A stretch of 50,337 nucleotides of DNA from assembly GCA_001510575.1 (NCBI GenBank), contig LNGK01000020.1, forward strand, positions 1-50,337, in the 5' to 3' direction. A program made the position numbers and the translations under genes. The stretch is from Knoxdaviesia capensis (Eukaryota; Ascomycota; Sordariomycetes; Microascales; Gondwanamycetaceae). This document shows, in pieces, positions 23,701 through 36,012 of this stretch. Position 1 is the first letter of the stretch; every line of letters starts with the position of its first letter. A model generated the notes under the pieces. It saw nothing but the letters and a program-made list of their open reading frames with translations, was not told where the DNA came from and did no database searches.

Positions 23701-26700
23701 TAACCTTAAGAAATCCTTAACCTAAGTACCGTATCTTCTAATAATTTAAGGGAATATAAAAGCTAGTATCTTTATAGAACCTTAGATAACTCTTACTAAT
23801 ATCTTAAAGAGAGTATAGTCTTTATAATAGCTAGAAGTAAATAAAACTATTCTTAACTTATCTTATATATAAGACGACTTAGCTTAAAAAGACTAGGATA
23901 CTTAGTATCTTCTTACTATACTACGTAGGATACTTATAGGAGATTATATTAAAAATAAGCTAAAAAATTCTATAGTCTACGGGTACTAAAAAGGATATTC
24001 TAGATATCTACCTAGTTTCTAATAATATATTCGTTAATAATATTATTAGGATCTATTAGGTAATAGCCGCTATCGTATCGGATAATACGATATAGATTAC
24101 GAAGTATACTAAGATAGGCGGGGTAACCGTTATAGGATAATAGAGCGTTTAATCGTAGCTATAGCTTATCCTAGTACTCTATATCCTATACTTTAAGAGT
24201 CCGATAATAATAAGTAGCGGCCTATATAGATAACTACTATATTATTAGTATTTTATTATCTTTAGGGGTTAAAGAGATAAAATCTTAACGAGACCGATTA
24301 GTAATTACGCGTGTAATTATACTAAGATTATAAATATTATATAGTATCGCCTCTAGATACTCTAGGTATATTAGCCTAGTACTACCGTCTATTACCGTAC
24401 GTATCTACTATTAACGGTATACCTACGACTAAGTATATATAGCTAGACCTACCCTAGGTCCTAGGTCTTCCCCGCTATATAGAAGAATAGCTATAGCTAT
24501 CCTATCTATTCTATATATCGTCTAAGATAAATACTTACTAAGTAAGTACCTTAGACCGATATATAAGATAACTAAAAGGTTAGTAACTAGGATACTATTT
24601 AGGTATAGTATCGTAGTTATAATAGCTATACCGCTAGTCTTAACCTACGTATTAAGAGTAGTAATATAGCTAATACTCTTACGTATACTTATAATAACGG
24701 GATACTTCGCTTTCTTAGTAAGCTAGGTTACTAGGATAGCCTAGTAAATAAAGATTAAACCCCGCTAACTACTAAGGCCCGTTATAACGTTAGATAATAG
24801 CCGAAACGCCTCCTTATAAAGCGAGTCCCTATTATAAGAGATTACTATATATACTATAGTAAGCTAGGTATAAGGGACCCGATATATATTAAACCGATAT
24901 AAATAGATAGATATCGGGGCTATAAGCCGAGGTAAATCTTTAGGGAGATATATTAACGCGATAAGGATTACCTAGGTCTCGGCTAAGGTTAAGAGGCGCC
25001 TAATTTCCTATATAGGGGTTATATAATCGCCTCCGTTAGTATTATAAAATATCCGATCTAGCTATCCCTAGCTACGTAATCTTTAGACCTAGTACGTAAA
25101 TTAACTCGATATAAAGTTACTAGTAAGTATAAGAATAACTTACGTTAGCGCGTTATATACCTATATATCCTAGATACTTATATCTAGTCGATAGCCTAGG
25201 AGCTAATTACGGTATCGTTTTAGATAATCGGGATAATTATAGATAATAATAGTATTCCTACTATATAATACGTAGCTTAGAATAGCGATAATATACTTAG
25301 TATAAGCTAAGAATCTAGATATATAAATAATAAACGGATAGCTCTTTATAATTAAGCTAAGAACCTCCTTTCGCGGCCTTAAACGTATAGAGGGATTTAT
25401 TATTATATTACGAAGAGCCTAAACGGTATTAATATATCCTAAGCGCTTTAGTCGTTTCTATTAGGCTACGTTTATATCGGCCTAGAAGTTAGGAACGGTA
25501 TTACTAATCCTTCGCTTATTCTATACGATATCTTTAGGCTATATAACTATAAATACCGTATCTAGCGATTCTAGACCGAATAGATTATACTACGTAGAGC
25601 TAACTATATAAAATTTAGCTTAAATAGGAGTAGAAGAAAAAAACGCTAAGGTATAGTCCTAGGCGTATCTTATTCCTCTAACCCGTATCGAATAGCTAGC
25701 CTATAAGTCGGCTATTATATCTCCTACCCCTAGATTAAGCCTATTATCGTTATTTTCTTCGTTATAGGATAGATCCTTTAAGATAGCGCGAACCTCTAGC
25801 TTAACTTAACGCGTAATATAATAGTTATAGAAGTAAATAGTAATATAACGTTAACTTTATATAGAAAGGTCTTATCGCGTATACGATAGCGAGAAACTCT
25901 ATAGGTACCGTTATAGGATATCTCTCGCTAGGAGCTTCTACTTAATATATAGGTTTCTATAGGTATTTAGATATATAGCTTATATAAATAAGCTTCGCTC
26001 TTATAGCCCGTTAATACTATCTAATAGGTATTAGTAAAACGGTAATACTAGCTATAAGTACTAGATAACTAGCGACTTAATATACCGTAGTAGGAAGCGG
26101 TAGACGACCTAGCTATTATACGTTAGATATAAAGCCTTATAATATACCGTTATAAAGGAGACTAACTTATTATCGATAAAGATATTTCGTAGGCCCCCCT
26201 ACCGAATATTATTCTATTATAGCCTAAGAATTTCCGGTATTCTAGGTAGTTAGCTACTAATAATATAAAAGAGGACTAATAAGTATTATTATAGTCGATT
26301 TATATTAGCTTAGAAAGCCTATATAGTATCGATCTTATATTAGGGGGGGTCTAAGTCTATCTAGCTAGCGCTATAGGGACTTTTATTTACCTAGTATATA
26401 ATTATATCTCGTTACGTATCTATCTAGGTATTAGACGTATCTAACTTAAACTAGTATCTAAGGGAAGTATTACTATAGTTATTATAGATTAAATCCTAGG
26501 GGATAGCTAGTAGCTAGCTACTAGGTAATAACTCTTATAAAGAAGGGCCGAAGACTAGAGTTTCGGTTAGCTAAATAGCCCGATTAATAATACCCTATAT
26601 TAGAGAGCTAATTAACGTAATAATAAAGGTAGAAGTATTATATATAACCTACCCTCCTTTAAAGTAGAGAACTAGCTAGGCCGTACTATTAGTAATTATC

Positions 26701-27780
26701 TATATACTATAACTTAACTAGCTAAGTAACTCGTTTACGGGATATAGGCCTAATATAAACTACGCCCGGCGTAAGAAACGATCCGTGCTTTTACGTATAC
26801 GCTCGTTAATACCGATAGTATTCTACTTAGTAGTCTCCTAGATACTAAATAATAGTTTATTAGCCTTAAGGTCGGCTTATAATTCCATAATAGCCTTATA
26901 TAAGATATATAACTAGATAACTTTTAGTAGTATAGATAGAGCTTAGTATAATAACCCCGTTAGTATATACGTAAGGGTTATAGCGGGAGTATTACCGTAC
27001 CGGCGTAGCTTACTTTAGTATAAGCTACTATCTATCTAGGCGGAGGCTAGAGGCGGTAAGAGAGGCTAATAGAATACTCTTTATTTCGCCGTACCGTAAA
27101 GGATAGTTAAATATAGAGATAAAGAGCTTACTAAGCTTATTACTAAGCGGCTAGTAATAGTGTATTAGCTAGCGATAGAGTAAAAGTATATCCCGCGTAA
27201 GCTATACCTAAGTATCCGTTAATTAATATCTCTAGGGTAGGTCTAGCTACTTATTTAGTAGACCTAGGGCTATCCTAAATATAAATATAATCGACTTTAT
27301 AGTAACCTTAACGTAAGCCTTCTAAGTTCCCTCCTCTAGTTAGAGGCTAAAGGGTTTACGCCGCTCTATAGAAGGGTATACCGTATTTATATAGGTTAGC
27401 GTTACTATTATTAACCGGGTATTAGAAACGTTAGCCTATATAGTCTTAATATATTCCTTAAAGGCCCTCTTTATATAACCTAGCTTAATATCTCTAAAGG
27501 CTAGTAGTATAGTGGCGCGTCTAATAGTATTAGCTAAAAACCCTTCTAAATAAACGTCCTATTTAACTTAGCGTAGCTAGAAGTTAGGCTTAGCTTTAAA
27601 GCTAGCTCTAGATATAGTTATAGTTAAGAGGCTATTCTTATATACCTTATTATATAAGTCTTAAAGCTACCTAAAATATAATAGAGTATTACGTTTAGTA
27701 GACTTAGGACTAATAAGAATTAATATATTACTTTTATATAGCTCTATATTAAGGATAGGAGGTATTATTATTATTATAGC
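23700..27780 (-). pseudogene. telomere-linked RecQ-like DNA helicase pseudogene 1
   Basis: A minus-strand frame (lowest base of each codon divisible by 3) runs for about 1,350 codons with only TAG/TAA stops of RIP type. Near 25900-26100 it has the P-F-Q-Y-L-L-D...G-L sequence, and near 25620-25720 an A-D-L-x-A-S-Y-S-I segment with a following S-S-T-x-Y-N-L-F-G-L, which resemble regions I associate with the N-terminal part of fungal subtelomeric RecQ proteins. The ATP-binding loop region (about 25290-25330) has lost the glycines of Walker A but keeps T-K. I-A-L-I-Y-L-P-K near 24940 matches the helicase T-A-T-L-P motif. Near 24400, I-D-G-S-T-R-L-I-Y fits the post-core Cys-rich tail with Cys read as Tyr. 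RecQ enzymes unwind DNA 3' to 5'. The right end abuts the leader repeat at 27789. Family assignment is by eye. Confidence 0.68.
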
Positions 27781-27788
27781 TACTTTAA

Positions 27789-28600
27789 ACTAGTAGCTAT
27801 TATTATATAGAAATAGACGCTAATACTAAACCCCTATCCGTTCTCTTATAGATAACGTTACCGAGTTTACTCCCTTATAATTAGTACGATAGTACCTCTA
27901 TATATAGTTAAGCGAGAGGGTTACGTAAGAATATAATTAATACTTAATACCTAGATAAGGTAGGCTTAGGCTTAGAATAGGGGGGGGATAGTCGGTAGGT
28001 AGAGAGAATACTTTAATATTAACCCTTATATATATATAGATACGCCGATCGTTTAAGAGAGCCGAAGTAATAGCTACTTAATAAGGGGGCCTAATAGCTT
28101 TATATTTATTAAGGAGATACCTATTAATATATTCTATCGGAAGGCTATAGTAGTAATCGGTATATATAATTATATTAAGATAGGCTATAGTAAATAGGCT
28201 AATATCGGTCTCTTTTTATATAGTAACTTTATTTATAATCGTTAGCTTAGATTAAGGCTCTTAGAAACGTTAGAACTTACTTTATAGAGATATGGTCCGC
28301 GTAAATTAAGAGTTTCTTAGAGCCTTTAGATAAATATTAAGATAAGAATTAGGAGATAGTCTACGTAGCTAAGAGAGATATACTTCTATAAATCTCTAGC
28401 TAAAGATATAAGATAAAATAGATAAACGAGTTATATAATAGATACGCCGAAGTAAATCTTAATTATTAACTATCCCTATAATTAATATACTTACGGTCCC
28501 TAGTTAAATAAGTAGTAAGAAAGTACGAACTATAGGATAACCTAGTAATAGGAAAGTATAATTAACTCTAAGGATTATTATTTCTAGGCGGCTCTCCCGA
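27789..28600. repeat. subtelomeric leader module, copy 2
   Basis: Same sequence and orientation as 13961-14770, again leading into the ~238-bp satellite. Here the left flank is the helicase pseudogene region, so the leader start (CTAGTAGCTATTATTATATA) is a real module boundary or close to it, since both copies begin at the same base. Confidence 0.75.
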
Positions 28601-31600
28601 CTACCTCCTATCTTACTTCTTACCTACGGAGGACCTATATAAAGGTATTTACTAGGAGTATAATACCCGAGAATATATCTATATATAGTATTCTTTATAG
28701 TCTATCTATTTAGCTACTACCCCGCTATAGAATATAGATACGGCTAGTAGCTAAGTATCTTTTACCTAATAGTATAGGTAGAAGGAATAAGTATAATAGA
28801 AGGCGGATAGAAGCTTTCTAGGTAGTCCTCCCTACTACCTCCTATCTTACTTTTTTACCTATAGAGTACCTATATATAGTAATATACTAGGAAGTATAAT
28901 ACCCGAGGATATATCTATATACGGCCTATTTTATAATCTATCTATTTAGCTACTACCCCGCTATAGAATACGGATACGGCTAGCCGCTAAGTATCTTTTA
29001 CCTAACGGTATAAGTAGAAGGAATAAGTATAATAGAAGGCGGATAGAAGCTTTCTAGGCGGTCCTCCTTATTACCTCCTATCTTACTTCTTTATTTATAG
29101 AGTACCTATATATAGTAGTATACTAAGAAGTATAATACCCGAGGATATATCTATATACGGCCTATTTTATAGTTTATCTATTTAGCTACTACCCCGCTAT
29201 AGAATATAGATATAGCTAGTAGCTAAGTATCTTTTACCCGATGGTATAGGTAGAAGGAATAAGTATAATAAAAGGCGGATAGAAGCTTTCTAAGCGGTCC
29301 TCCCTATTACCTCCTATCTTACTTCTTTACCTATAGAGCACCTATATATAGTAGTATACTAGGAAGTGTGATACCCGAGGATATATCTATATACGGCCTT
29401 CTTTATAGTCTATCTATTTAGCTACTACCTTACTATGGAATATAGATACGGCTAGCCGCTAAGTATCTTTTACCCGATAGTATAGGTAGAAGGAATAAGT
29501 ATAATAGAAGGCGGATAGAAGCTTTCTAGGCGGTTCTCCCTACTACCTCCTATCTTACTTCTTTACCTATAGAGTACCTATATATAGTAGTATACTAGGA
29601 AGTGTGATACCCGAGGATATATCTATATATAGCCTACTTTATAATTTAGTTTATCTATTTAGCTATTACCCCGCTATAGAATATAGATACGGCTAGCCGC
29701 TAAGTATCTTTTATATAGTATAGGTAAAAGGAATAACTATAATAGAAGGTAGATAGAAGCTTTCTAGGCGGTCCTCCCTACTACCTCCTATCTTACTTCT
29801 TTACTTATAGAGTACCTATATATAGTAGTATACTAGGAAGTGTGATACCTAAGGATATATCTATATACGGCCTATTTTATAGTCTATTTATTTAGCTACT
29901 ACCCCGCTATAGAATATAGATACGGCTAGCCGCTAAGTATCTTTTACCCGACGGTATAGGTAGAAGGAATAAGTATAATAGAAGGCGGATAGAAGCTTTC
30001 TAGGCGGTCCTCCCTACTACCTCCTATCTTACTTCTTTACCTATAGAGTACCTATATATAGTAGTATGCTAGGAAGTGTGATACCCGAGGATATATCTAT
30101 ATATAGCCTACTTTATAGTTTAGTTTATCTATTTAGCTATTACCCCGCTATAGAATATAGATACGGCTAGCCGCTAAGTATCTTTTATATAGTATAGGTA
30201 AAAGGAATAACTATAATAGAAGGTAGATAGAAGCTTTCTAAGCGGTCGTCCCTACTACCTCCTATCTTACTTCTTTACCTATAGAGTACCTATATATAGT
30301 AGTATACTAGGAAGTATAATACCCGAGGATATATCTATATATAGCTAACTTTATAATTTAGTTTATTTATTTAGCTACTACCCCGCTATAGAATATAGAT
30401 ACGGCTAGCTACTAAGTATCTTTTACCCGATAGTATAGGTAGAAGGAATAAGTATAATAGAAGGCGGATAGAAGCTTTCTAAGCGGTCCTCCCTACTACC
30501 TCCTATCTTACTTCTTTACCTATAGAGTACCTATATATAGTAGTATACTAGGAAGTATAATACCCGAGGATATATCTATATATAGCTAACTTTATAGTTT
30601 AGTTTATCTATTTAGCTACTACCCCGCTATAGAATATAGATACGGCTAGCCGCTAAGTATCTTTTACCTAACGGTATAGGTAGAAGGAATAAGTATGATA
30701 GAAGGCGGATAGAAGCTTTCTAGGCGGTCCTCCCTACTACCTCCTATCTTACTTCTTTACCTATAGAGTACCTATATATAGTAGTATACTAGGAAGTGTA
30801 ATACCTAAGGATATATCTATATATAGCTAACTTTATAGTTTAGTTTATCTATTTAGCTACTACCCCGCTATAGAATATAGATACGGCTAGCCGCTAAGTA
30901 TCTTTTATACGGTATAGGTAGAAGGAATAACTATAATAGAAGGTAGATAGAAGCTTTCTAGGCCTATAGAGCACCTATATATAGTAGTATACTAGGAAGT
31001 GTAATACCCGAGGATATATCTATATATAGCTAACTTTATAGTTTAGTTTATCTATTTAGCTACTACCCCGCTATAGAATATAGATACGGCTAGCCGCTAA
31101 GTATCTTTTACCTGACGGTATAGGTAGAAGGAATAAGTATAATAGAAGGCGGATAGAAGCTTTCTAGGCGGTCCTCCCTATTACCTCCTATCTTACTTCT
31201 TTACCTATAGAGCACTTATATATAGTAGTATGCTAGGAAGTATGATACCTAAGGATATATCTATATATAGCTAACTTTATAGTTTAGTTTATCTATTTAG
31301 CTACTACCCCGCTATAGAATATAGATATAGCTAGCCGCTAAGTATCTTTTATACGGTATAGGTAGAAGGAATAACTATAATAGAAGGTAGATAGAAGCTT
31401 TCTAGGCCTATAGAGTACCTATATATAGTAGTATGCTAGGAAGTGTGATACCCGAGGATATATCTATATATAGCTAACTTTATAGTTTAGTTTATCTATT
31501 TAGCTACTACCCCGCTATAGAATATAGATACGGCTAGCTACTAAGTATCTTTTACCCGACGGTATAGGTAGAAGGAATAAGTATAATAGAAGGCGGATAG

Positions 31601-31860
31601 AAGCTTTCTAGGCGGTCCTCCCTAGTACCTCCTATCTTACTTCTTTACCTATAGAGTACCTATATATAGTAGTATACTAGGAAGTGTAATACCTAAGGAT
31701 ATATCTATATATAGCTTACTTTATAGTTTAGTTTATCTATTTAGCTACTACCCTACTATAGAATATAGATACGGCTAGCCGCTAAGTATTATTTACACTA
31801 TAAGTACGGAAGGAATAAATATAATAAGAAGTATATAGAAGCCTTTTTAGTAGTTTTACC
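28600..31860. repeat. ~238-bp satellite, array 2 (about 13 units)
   Basis: Marker sites GGCGGTCCTCC or its variants recur near 28826, 29060, 29297, 29533, 29771, 30007, 30244, 30487, 30726, 31165 and 31612, and two shortened units lie near 30961 and 31404. Both shortened units lack the same ~35-40 bases after CTTTCTAGG and share TTTTATACGGTATAGG in place of TTTTACCCGACGG, so a two-unit block has been duplicated (higher-order repeat). The last partial unit ends near 31860. Confidence 0.88.
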
Positions 31861-31917
31861 TATAACTTACTATATTATTTTATCTTCTAGAGAAATAATA
31901 GATATAACGCCTAACTA

Positions 31918-32115
31918 ACCTTATACCTATTATTTCTCTTACTATACTACTAACGATATAGTGGATCCTAGTCCGCTAGGGGGGGTCCGTACCTAGAAAA
32001 ATTTAGATATTTTACTTATTTAGTATAGTAAAAATAAGTAATTCGACTTACGTTACTAAAAAATAAGTAAAAACGTATACCTTTTAGATACTTTATTTTT
32101 AAATTAAATAGAAAA
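31918..32115 (+). repeat. left arm of large inverted repeat
   Basis: It contains GTCCGCTAGG (31971), then AAAAATTTAGATATTTTACT and AAAAACGTATACCTTTTAGA. Its reverse complement is found at about 33055-33250. The strong match starts at TAGTCCGCTAGG and runs inwards; weaker similarity continues outwards (AATAGGTATA, TATACTACTAAC). Confidence 0.8.
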
Positions 32116-32149
32116 TAATAATAAATTACTTATAAAGGGAGTTAAAAGA

Positions 32150-32970
32150 CGGTGGCTTATCTTTAGTGGGTGCTTATAGTGGGTGTTTATAGTGGGTGAC
32201 TAATATTTAGTGGGTGGTTATAGTGGGTGGCTTCTTTTTAGTGGGTGGTTATAGTGGGTGGTTATAGTGGGTGGTTATAGTGGGTGGCTTATTTTTAGTG
32301 GGTGGTTATAGTGGGTGGTTATAGCGGGTGGTTATAGTGGGTAGCTTCTTTTTAGTGGGTAGTTATAGTGGGTGGCTTCTTTTTAGTGGGTGGTTATAGT
32401 GGGTGGTTATAGTGGGTGGTTATAGTGGGTGGCTTATTTTTAGTGGGTGGTTATAGTGGGTGGCTTCTTTTTAGTGGGTGGTTATAGTGGGTGGTTATAG
32501 TGGGTAGCTTATTTTCAGTGGGTAGTTATAGTAGGTGGTTATAGTAGGTAGTTATAGTAGGTGGCTTCTTTTTTAGTAGGTAGTTATAGTAGGTGGCTTC
32601 TTTTTAGTAGGTGGTTATAGTAGGTAGTTATAGTGGGTAGTTATAGTGGGTGGCTTATTTTTAGTAGGTGGTTATAGTGGGTGGCTTCTTTTTAGTAGGT
32701 GGTTATAGTGGGTGGTTATAGTGGGTGGTTATAGTGGGTAGCTTATTTTTAGTGGGTGGTTATAGTAGGTAGCTTCTTTTTAGTAGGTAGTTATAGTAGG
32801 TAGCTTATTTTTAGTAGGTGGTTATAGTAGGTGGTTATAGTGGGTGGCTTATTTTTAGTAGGTGGTTATAGTAGGTAGTTATAGTGGGTGGTTATAGTGG
32901 GTGCCTTCTTTTTAGTAGGTAGTTATAGTAGGTAGCTTCTTTTTAGTAGGTAGTTATAGTGGGTGGGTCT
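32150..32970. repeat. G-rich TAGTGGGTGG minisatellite inside the inverted repeat
   Basis: About 50 tandem units of TTATAGTGGGTGG (13 bp) or the 18-bp form CTTCTTTTTAGTGGGTGG. Many keep TG, unlike the surrounding DNA; others are AGTAGGTAG, the RIP product. The top strand has regularly spaced GGG and GG runs and could form G-quadruplexes. The array is closed by TTAGGGTTAGGGTTTA at 32972-32987. No coding frame is seen. Confidence 0.88.
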
Positions 32971-32971
32971 C

Positions 32972-32987
32972 TTAGGGTTAGGGTTTA
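32972..32987 (+). repeat. interstitial TTAGGG telomere-like repeats
   Basis: Two perfect TTAGGG units plus TTTA follow the G-rich array directly. TTAGGG is the usual filamentous-fungus telomere unit and differs from the 10-nt unit at the right end of the window. Confidence 0.65.
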
Positions 32988-33054
32988 CGTTTTATATTAC
33001 TTTCTTATACTAGCCTACCTTTTATTACTAATTTAATTTTTAATTTTTTTTTTT

Positions 33055-33250
33055 TTATTTAAGTTAAAAATAAAGTATTTAAAAGGTATACGTTTTTACT
33101 TATTTTTTAGTAGCGTAAGTCGAATTACTTATTTTTACTATACTAAATAACTAAAATACCTAAATTTTTCTAGGCGCGACCTCCTCCTAGCGGACTACCG
33201 TCTACCGTATAGTCGGTAGTATAGTAAGGGGAATAAGATTAATAGGTATA
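33055..33250 (-). repeat. right arm of large inverted repeat
   Basis: The reverse complement of 31918-32115, with AAAAGGTATACGTTTTTACT, TAAGTCGAATTACTTATTTT and ending in CCTAGCGGACTA, beyond which a weaker match (GGTAGTATAGTAAGGGGAA) persists. Another copy in this orientation lies at 49470-49650 next to the terminal array. Confidence 0.8.
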
Positions 33251-33380
33251 GGTAAATTTATAACTAGATATATTAGTATTTAAAAGTAAATATATACCTA
33301 CTAAACCCTTATTCTACCTTACTATACTAAGATAGGTCGTTAGTCTTAGTAGCTAGGTAACTAGTTATCAACGACTACGA
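33250..33380. other. short spacer, no gene
   Basis: AT-rich sequence leading from the inverted repeat into the ~390-bp satellite. Nothing recognisable was seen. Confidence 0.4.
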
Positions 33381-33690
33381 GACTTCTAGCTTAGGTAACT
33401 ACTTTCGTATCTATTAATACTATAGGTAGAGGCTTTATTCTAGCTCTAGATAATCTTACTAATTATAAAGTACTAGCTTTACCGAGTCCTCTAGCTATAT
33501 ATCGTCCCTTAGAATATACCTAAAATTTAAGCTGATTCGTACCGTAGTTTTACTTAAAGCCTTCCTTAGATACTTAGTCTAGTTCCTTCTTATATTAGTT
33601 TTAACTAGATAGGCTCTATAACTAACTAGCCGACGGCTAGACTATATAGTAGTATTAAGAGATAAAATCTCTTCCTAGTCTTCTAGGTTA
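33380..33690. repeat. ~390-bp satellite unit, left of the 69-bp array
   Basis: It matches the units at 36012-37575 (TTATAAAGTACTAGCTTTAC, CCTTAGAATATACCTAAAAT, CCTTCCTTAGATACTTAGTC). Thus the same satellite flanks both sides of the 69-bp array, as if the array expanded inside one unit. Confidence 0.78.
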
Positions 33691-36012
33691 ATAAGGCGGC
33701 TAGCTTAGGTAACTAGTTATTAATAACTACGAGATATCTAGCTTAGGTAACTAGAAGTTACTTATAGATAGCTAGCTTAGCTAACTAGTTATTAATACTT
33801 AATACTCCTAGCTTAGGTAACTAGGAGTACCTATAGATAGCTAGCTTAGGTAACTAGTTATTAATAATTAACACTCCTAGCTTAGGTAACTAGGAGTACC
33901 TATAGACGGCTAGCTTAGGTAACTAGTTATCGATAATTAAAACTCCTAGCTTAGGTAACTAGGAGTACCTATAGACGGCTAGCTTAGGTAACTAGTTATT
34001 AATAACTACGAGATATCTAGCTTAAGTAACTAGAAGTTACCTATAGATAGCTAGCTTAAGTAACTAGTTATTAATAATTAATACTCCTAGCTTAGGTAAC
34101 TAGGAGTACCTATAGATAGCTAGCTTAGGTAACCCTAAGTTAATAATTAATACTCTTAGCTTAGGTAACTAGAAGTTACTTATAGATAGCTAGCGTAGGT
34201 AACTAGTTATTAATAATTAATACTCCTAGCTTAGGTAACTACGAGTACCTATAGATAGCTAGCTTAGGTAACTAGTTATTAATAACTACGAGATATCTAG
34301 CTTAGGTAACTAGAAGTTACCTATAGATAGCTAGCTTAGGTAACTAGTTTTTAATAATTAATACTCCTAGCTTAAGTAACTAGGAGTACCTATAGACGGC
34401 TAGCTTAGGTAACCCTAAGTTAATAATTAATACTCCTAGCTTAGGTAACTAGAAGTTACCTATAGATAGCTAGCGTAAGTAACTAGTTATTAATAATTAA
34501 CACTCCTAGCTTAGGTAACTACGAGTACCTATAGATAGCTAGCTTAGGTAACTAGTTATTAATAACTACGAGATATCTAGCTTAGGTAACTAGAAGTTAC
34601 CTATAGATAGCTAGCTTAGGTAACTAGTTTTTAATAATTAATACTCCTAGCTTAGGTAACTAAGAGTACCTATAGATAGCTAGCTTAGGTAACTAGTTAT
34701 TAATAATTAATACTCCTAGCTTAGGGAACTAGGAGTACCTATAGATAGCTAGCTTAGGTAACTAGTTATTAATAACTACGAGATATCTAGCTTAAGTAAT
34801 TAGAAGTTACCTATAGATAGCTAGCTTAGGTAACTAGTTATTAATAATTAACACTCTTAGCTTAGGTAACTACGAGTACCTATAGATAGCTAGCTTAGGT
34901 AACTAGTTATTAATAACTACGAGATATCTAGCTTAAGTAACTAGAAGTTACCTATAGATAGCTAGCTTAGGTAACTAGTTATTAATAATTAATACTCCTA
35001 GCTTAAGTAACTAGAAGTTACTTATAGATAGCTAGCTTAGGTAACTAGTTATTAATAATTAATACTCCTAACTTAGGGAACTAGGAGTACCTATAGATAG
35101 CTAGCTTAGGTAACTAGTTATTAATAACTATAAGATATCTAGCTTAAGTAACTAGAAGTTACCTATAGATAGCTAGCTTAGGTAACTAGTTATTAATAAT
35201 TAATACTCCTAGCTTAGGTAACTAGGAGTACCTATAGATAGCTAGCTTAGGTAACTAGTTATTAATAATTAATACTCCTAACTTAGGGAACTAGGAGTAC
35301 CTATAGACGGCTAGCTTAGGTAACTAGTTATTAATAACTACGAGATATCTAGCTTAGGTAACTAGAAGTTACCTATAGATAGCTAGCGTAGGTAACTAAT
35401 TATTAATAATTAATACTCCTAGCTTAGGTAACTAGAAGTTACCTATAGATAGCTAGCTTAGGTAACTAGTTATTAATAACTACGAGATATCTAACTTAGG
35501 TAACTAGAAGTTACCTATAGATAGCTAGCGTAGTTAACTAGTTATTAATAATTAATACTCTTAGCTTAGGTAACTAGAAGTTACCTATAGATAGCTAGCT
35601 TAGGTAACTAGTTATTAATAATTAATACTCCTAGCTTAAGTAACTAGGAGTACCTATAGACGGCTAGCTTAGGTAACTAGCTATTAATAATTAATACTCC
35701 TAGCTTAGGTAACTAGAAGTTACTTATAGATAGCTAGCTTAGGTAACTAGTTATTAATAATTAATACTCCTAGCTTAGGTAACTAGGAGTACCTATAGAT
35801 AGCTAGCTTAAGTAACTAGTTATTAATAATTAACACTCCTAGCTTAGGGAACTAGGAGTACCTATAGATAGCTAGCTTAGGTAACTAGTTATTAATAATT
35901 AATACTCCTAGCTTAAGTAACTAGGAGTACCTATAGATAGCTAGCTTAGGTAACTAGTTATTAATAATTAATACTCCTAGCTTAGGTAACTAGGAGTACC
36001 TATAGATAGCTA
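33690..36012. repeat. 69-bp tandem array with hairpin-forming units
   Basis: More than 30 units of about 69 bp: AGCTAGCTTAGGTAACTAGT, then a TATTAATAATTAATACTCCT segment and CTTAGGTAACTAGGAGTACC. Within a unit, ACTCCTAG and CTAGGAGT form inverted arms around CTTAGGTAA. A second unit type replaces the middle with ACTACGAGATATCTAG and AACTAGAAGTTAC. Types alternate irregularly. No gene is seen. Confidence 0.88.

Noticed and set aside
24000..27780. LINE (Tad-type) retrotransposon on the minus strand
   Set aside because: Considered first because of the long frame, but no RT motifs were found; the T-A-T-L-P-like motif and Cys-rich tail fit a RecQ helicase better.
31971..33195. Firm call of a Tc1/mariner-type element with TA target duplication
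   Set aside because: GTCCGCTAGG ends flanked by TA fit, but similarity between the arms, and with the third copy at 49470-49650, continues beyond these points, so the true ends are not settled.
31918..33250. Relic of a telomere-to-telomere fusion
   Set aside because: Relative to the copy beside the terminal array, both arms point their telomeric side outwards, away from the G-rich loop, which is the wrong geometry for a head-to-head end fusion.
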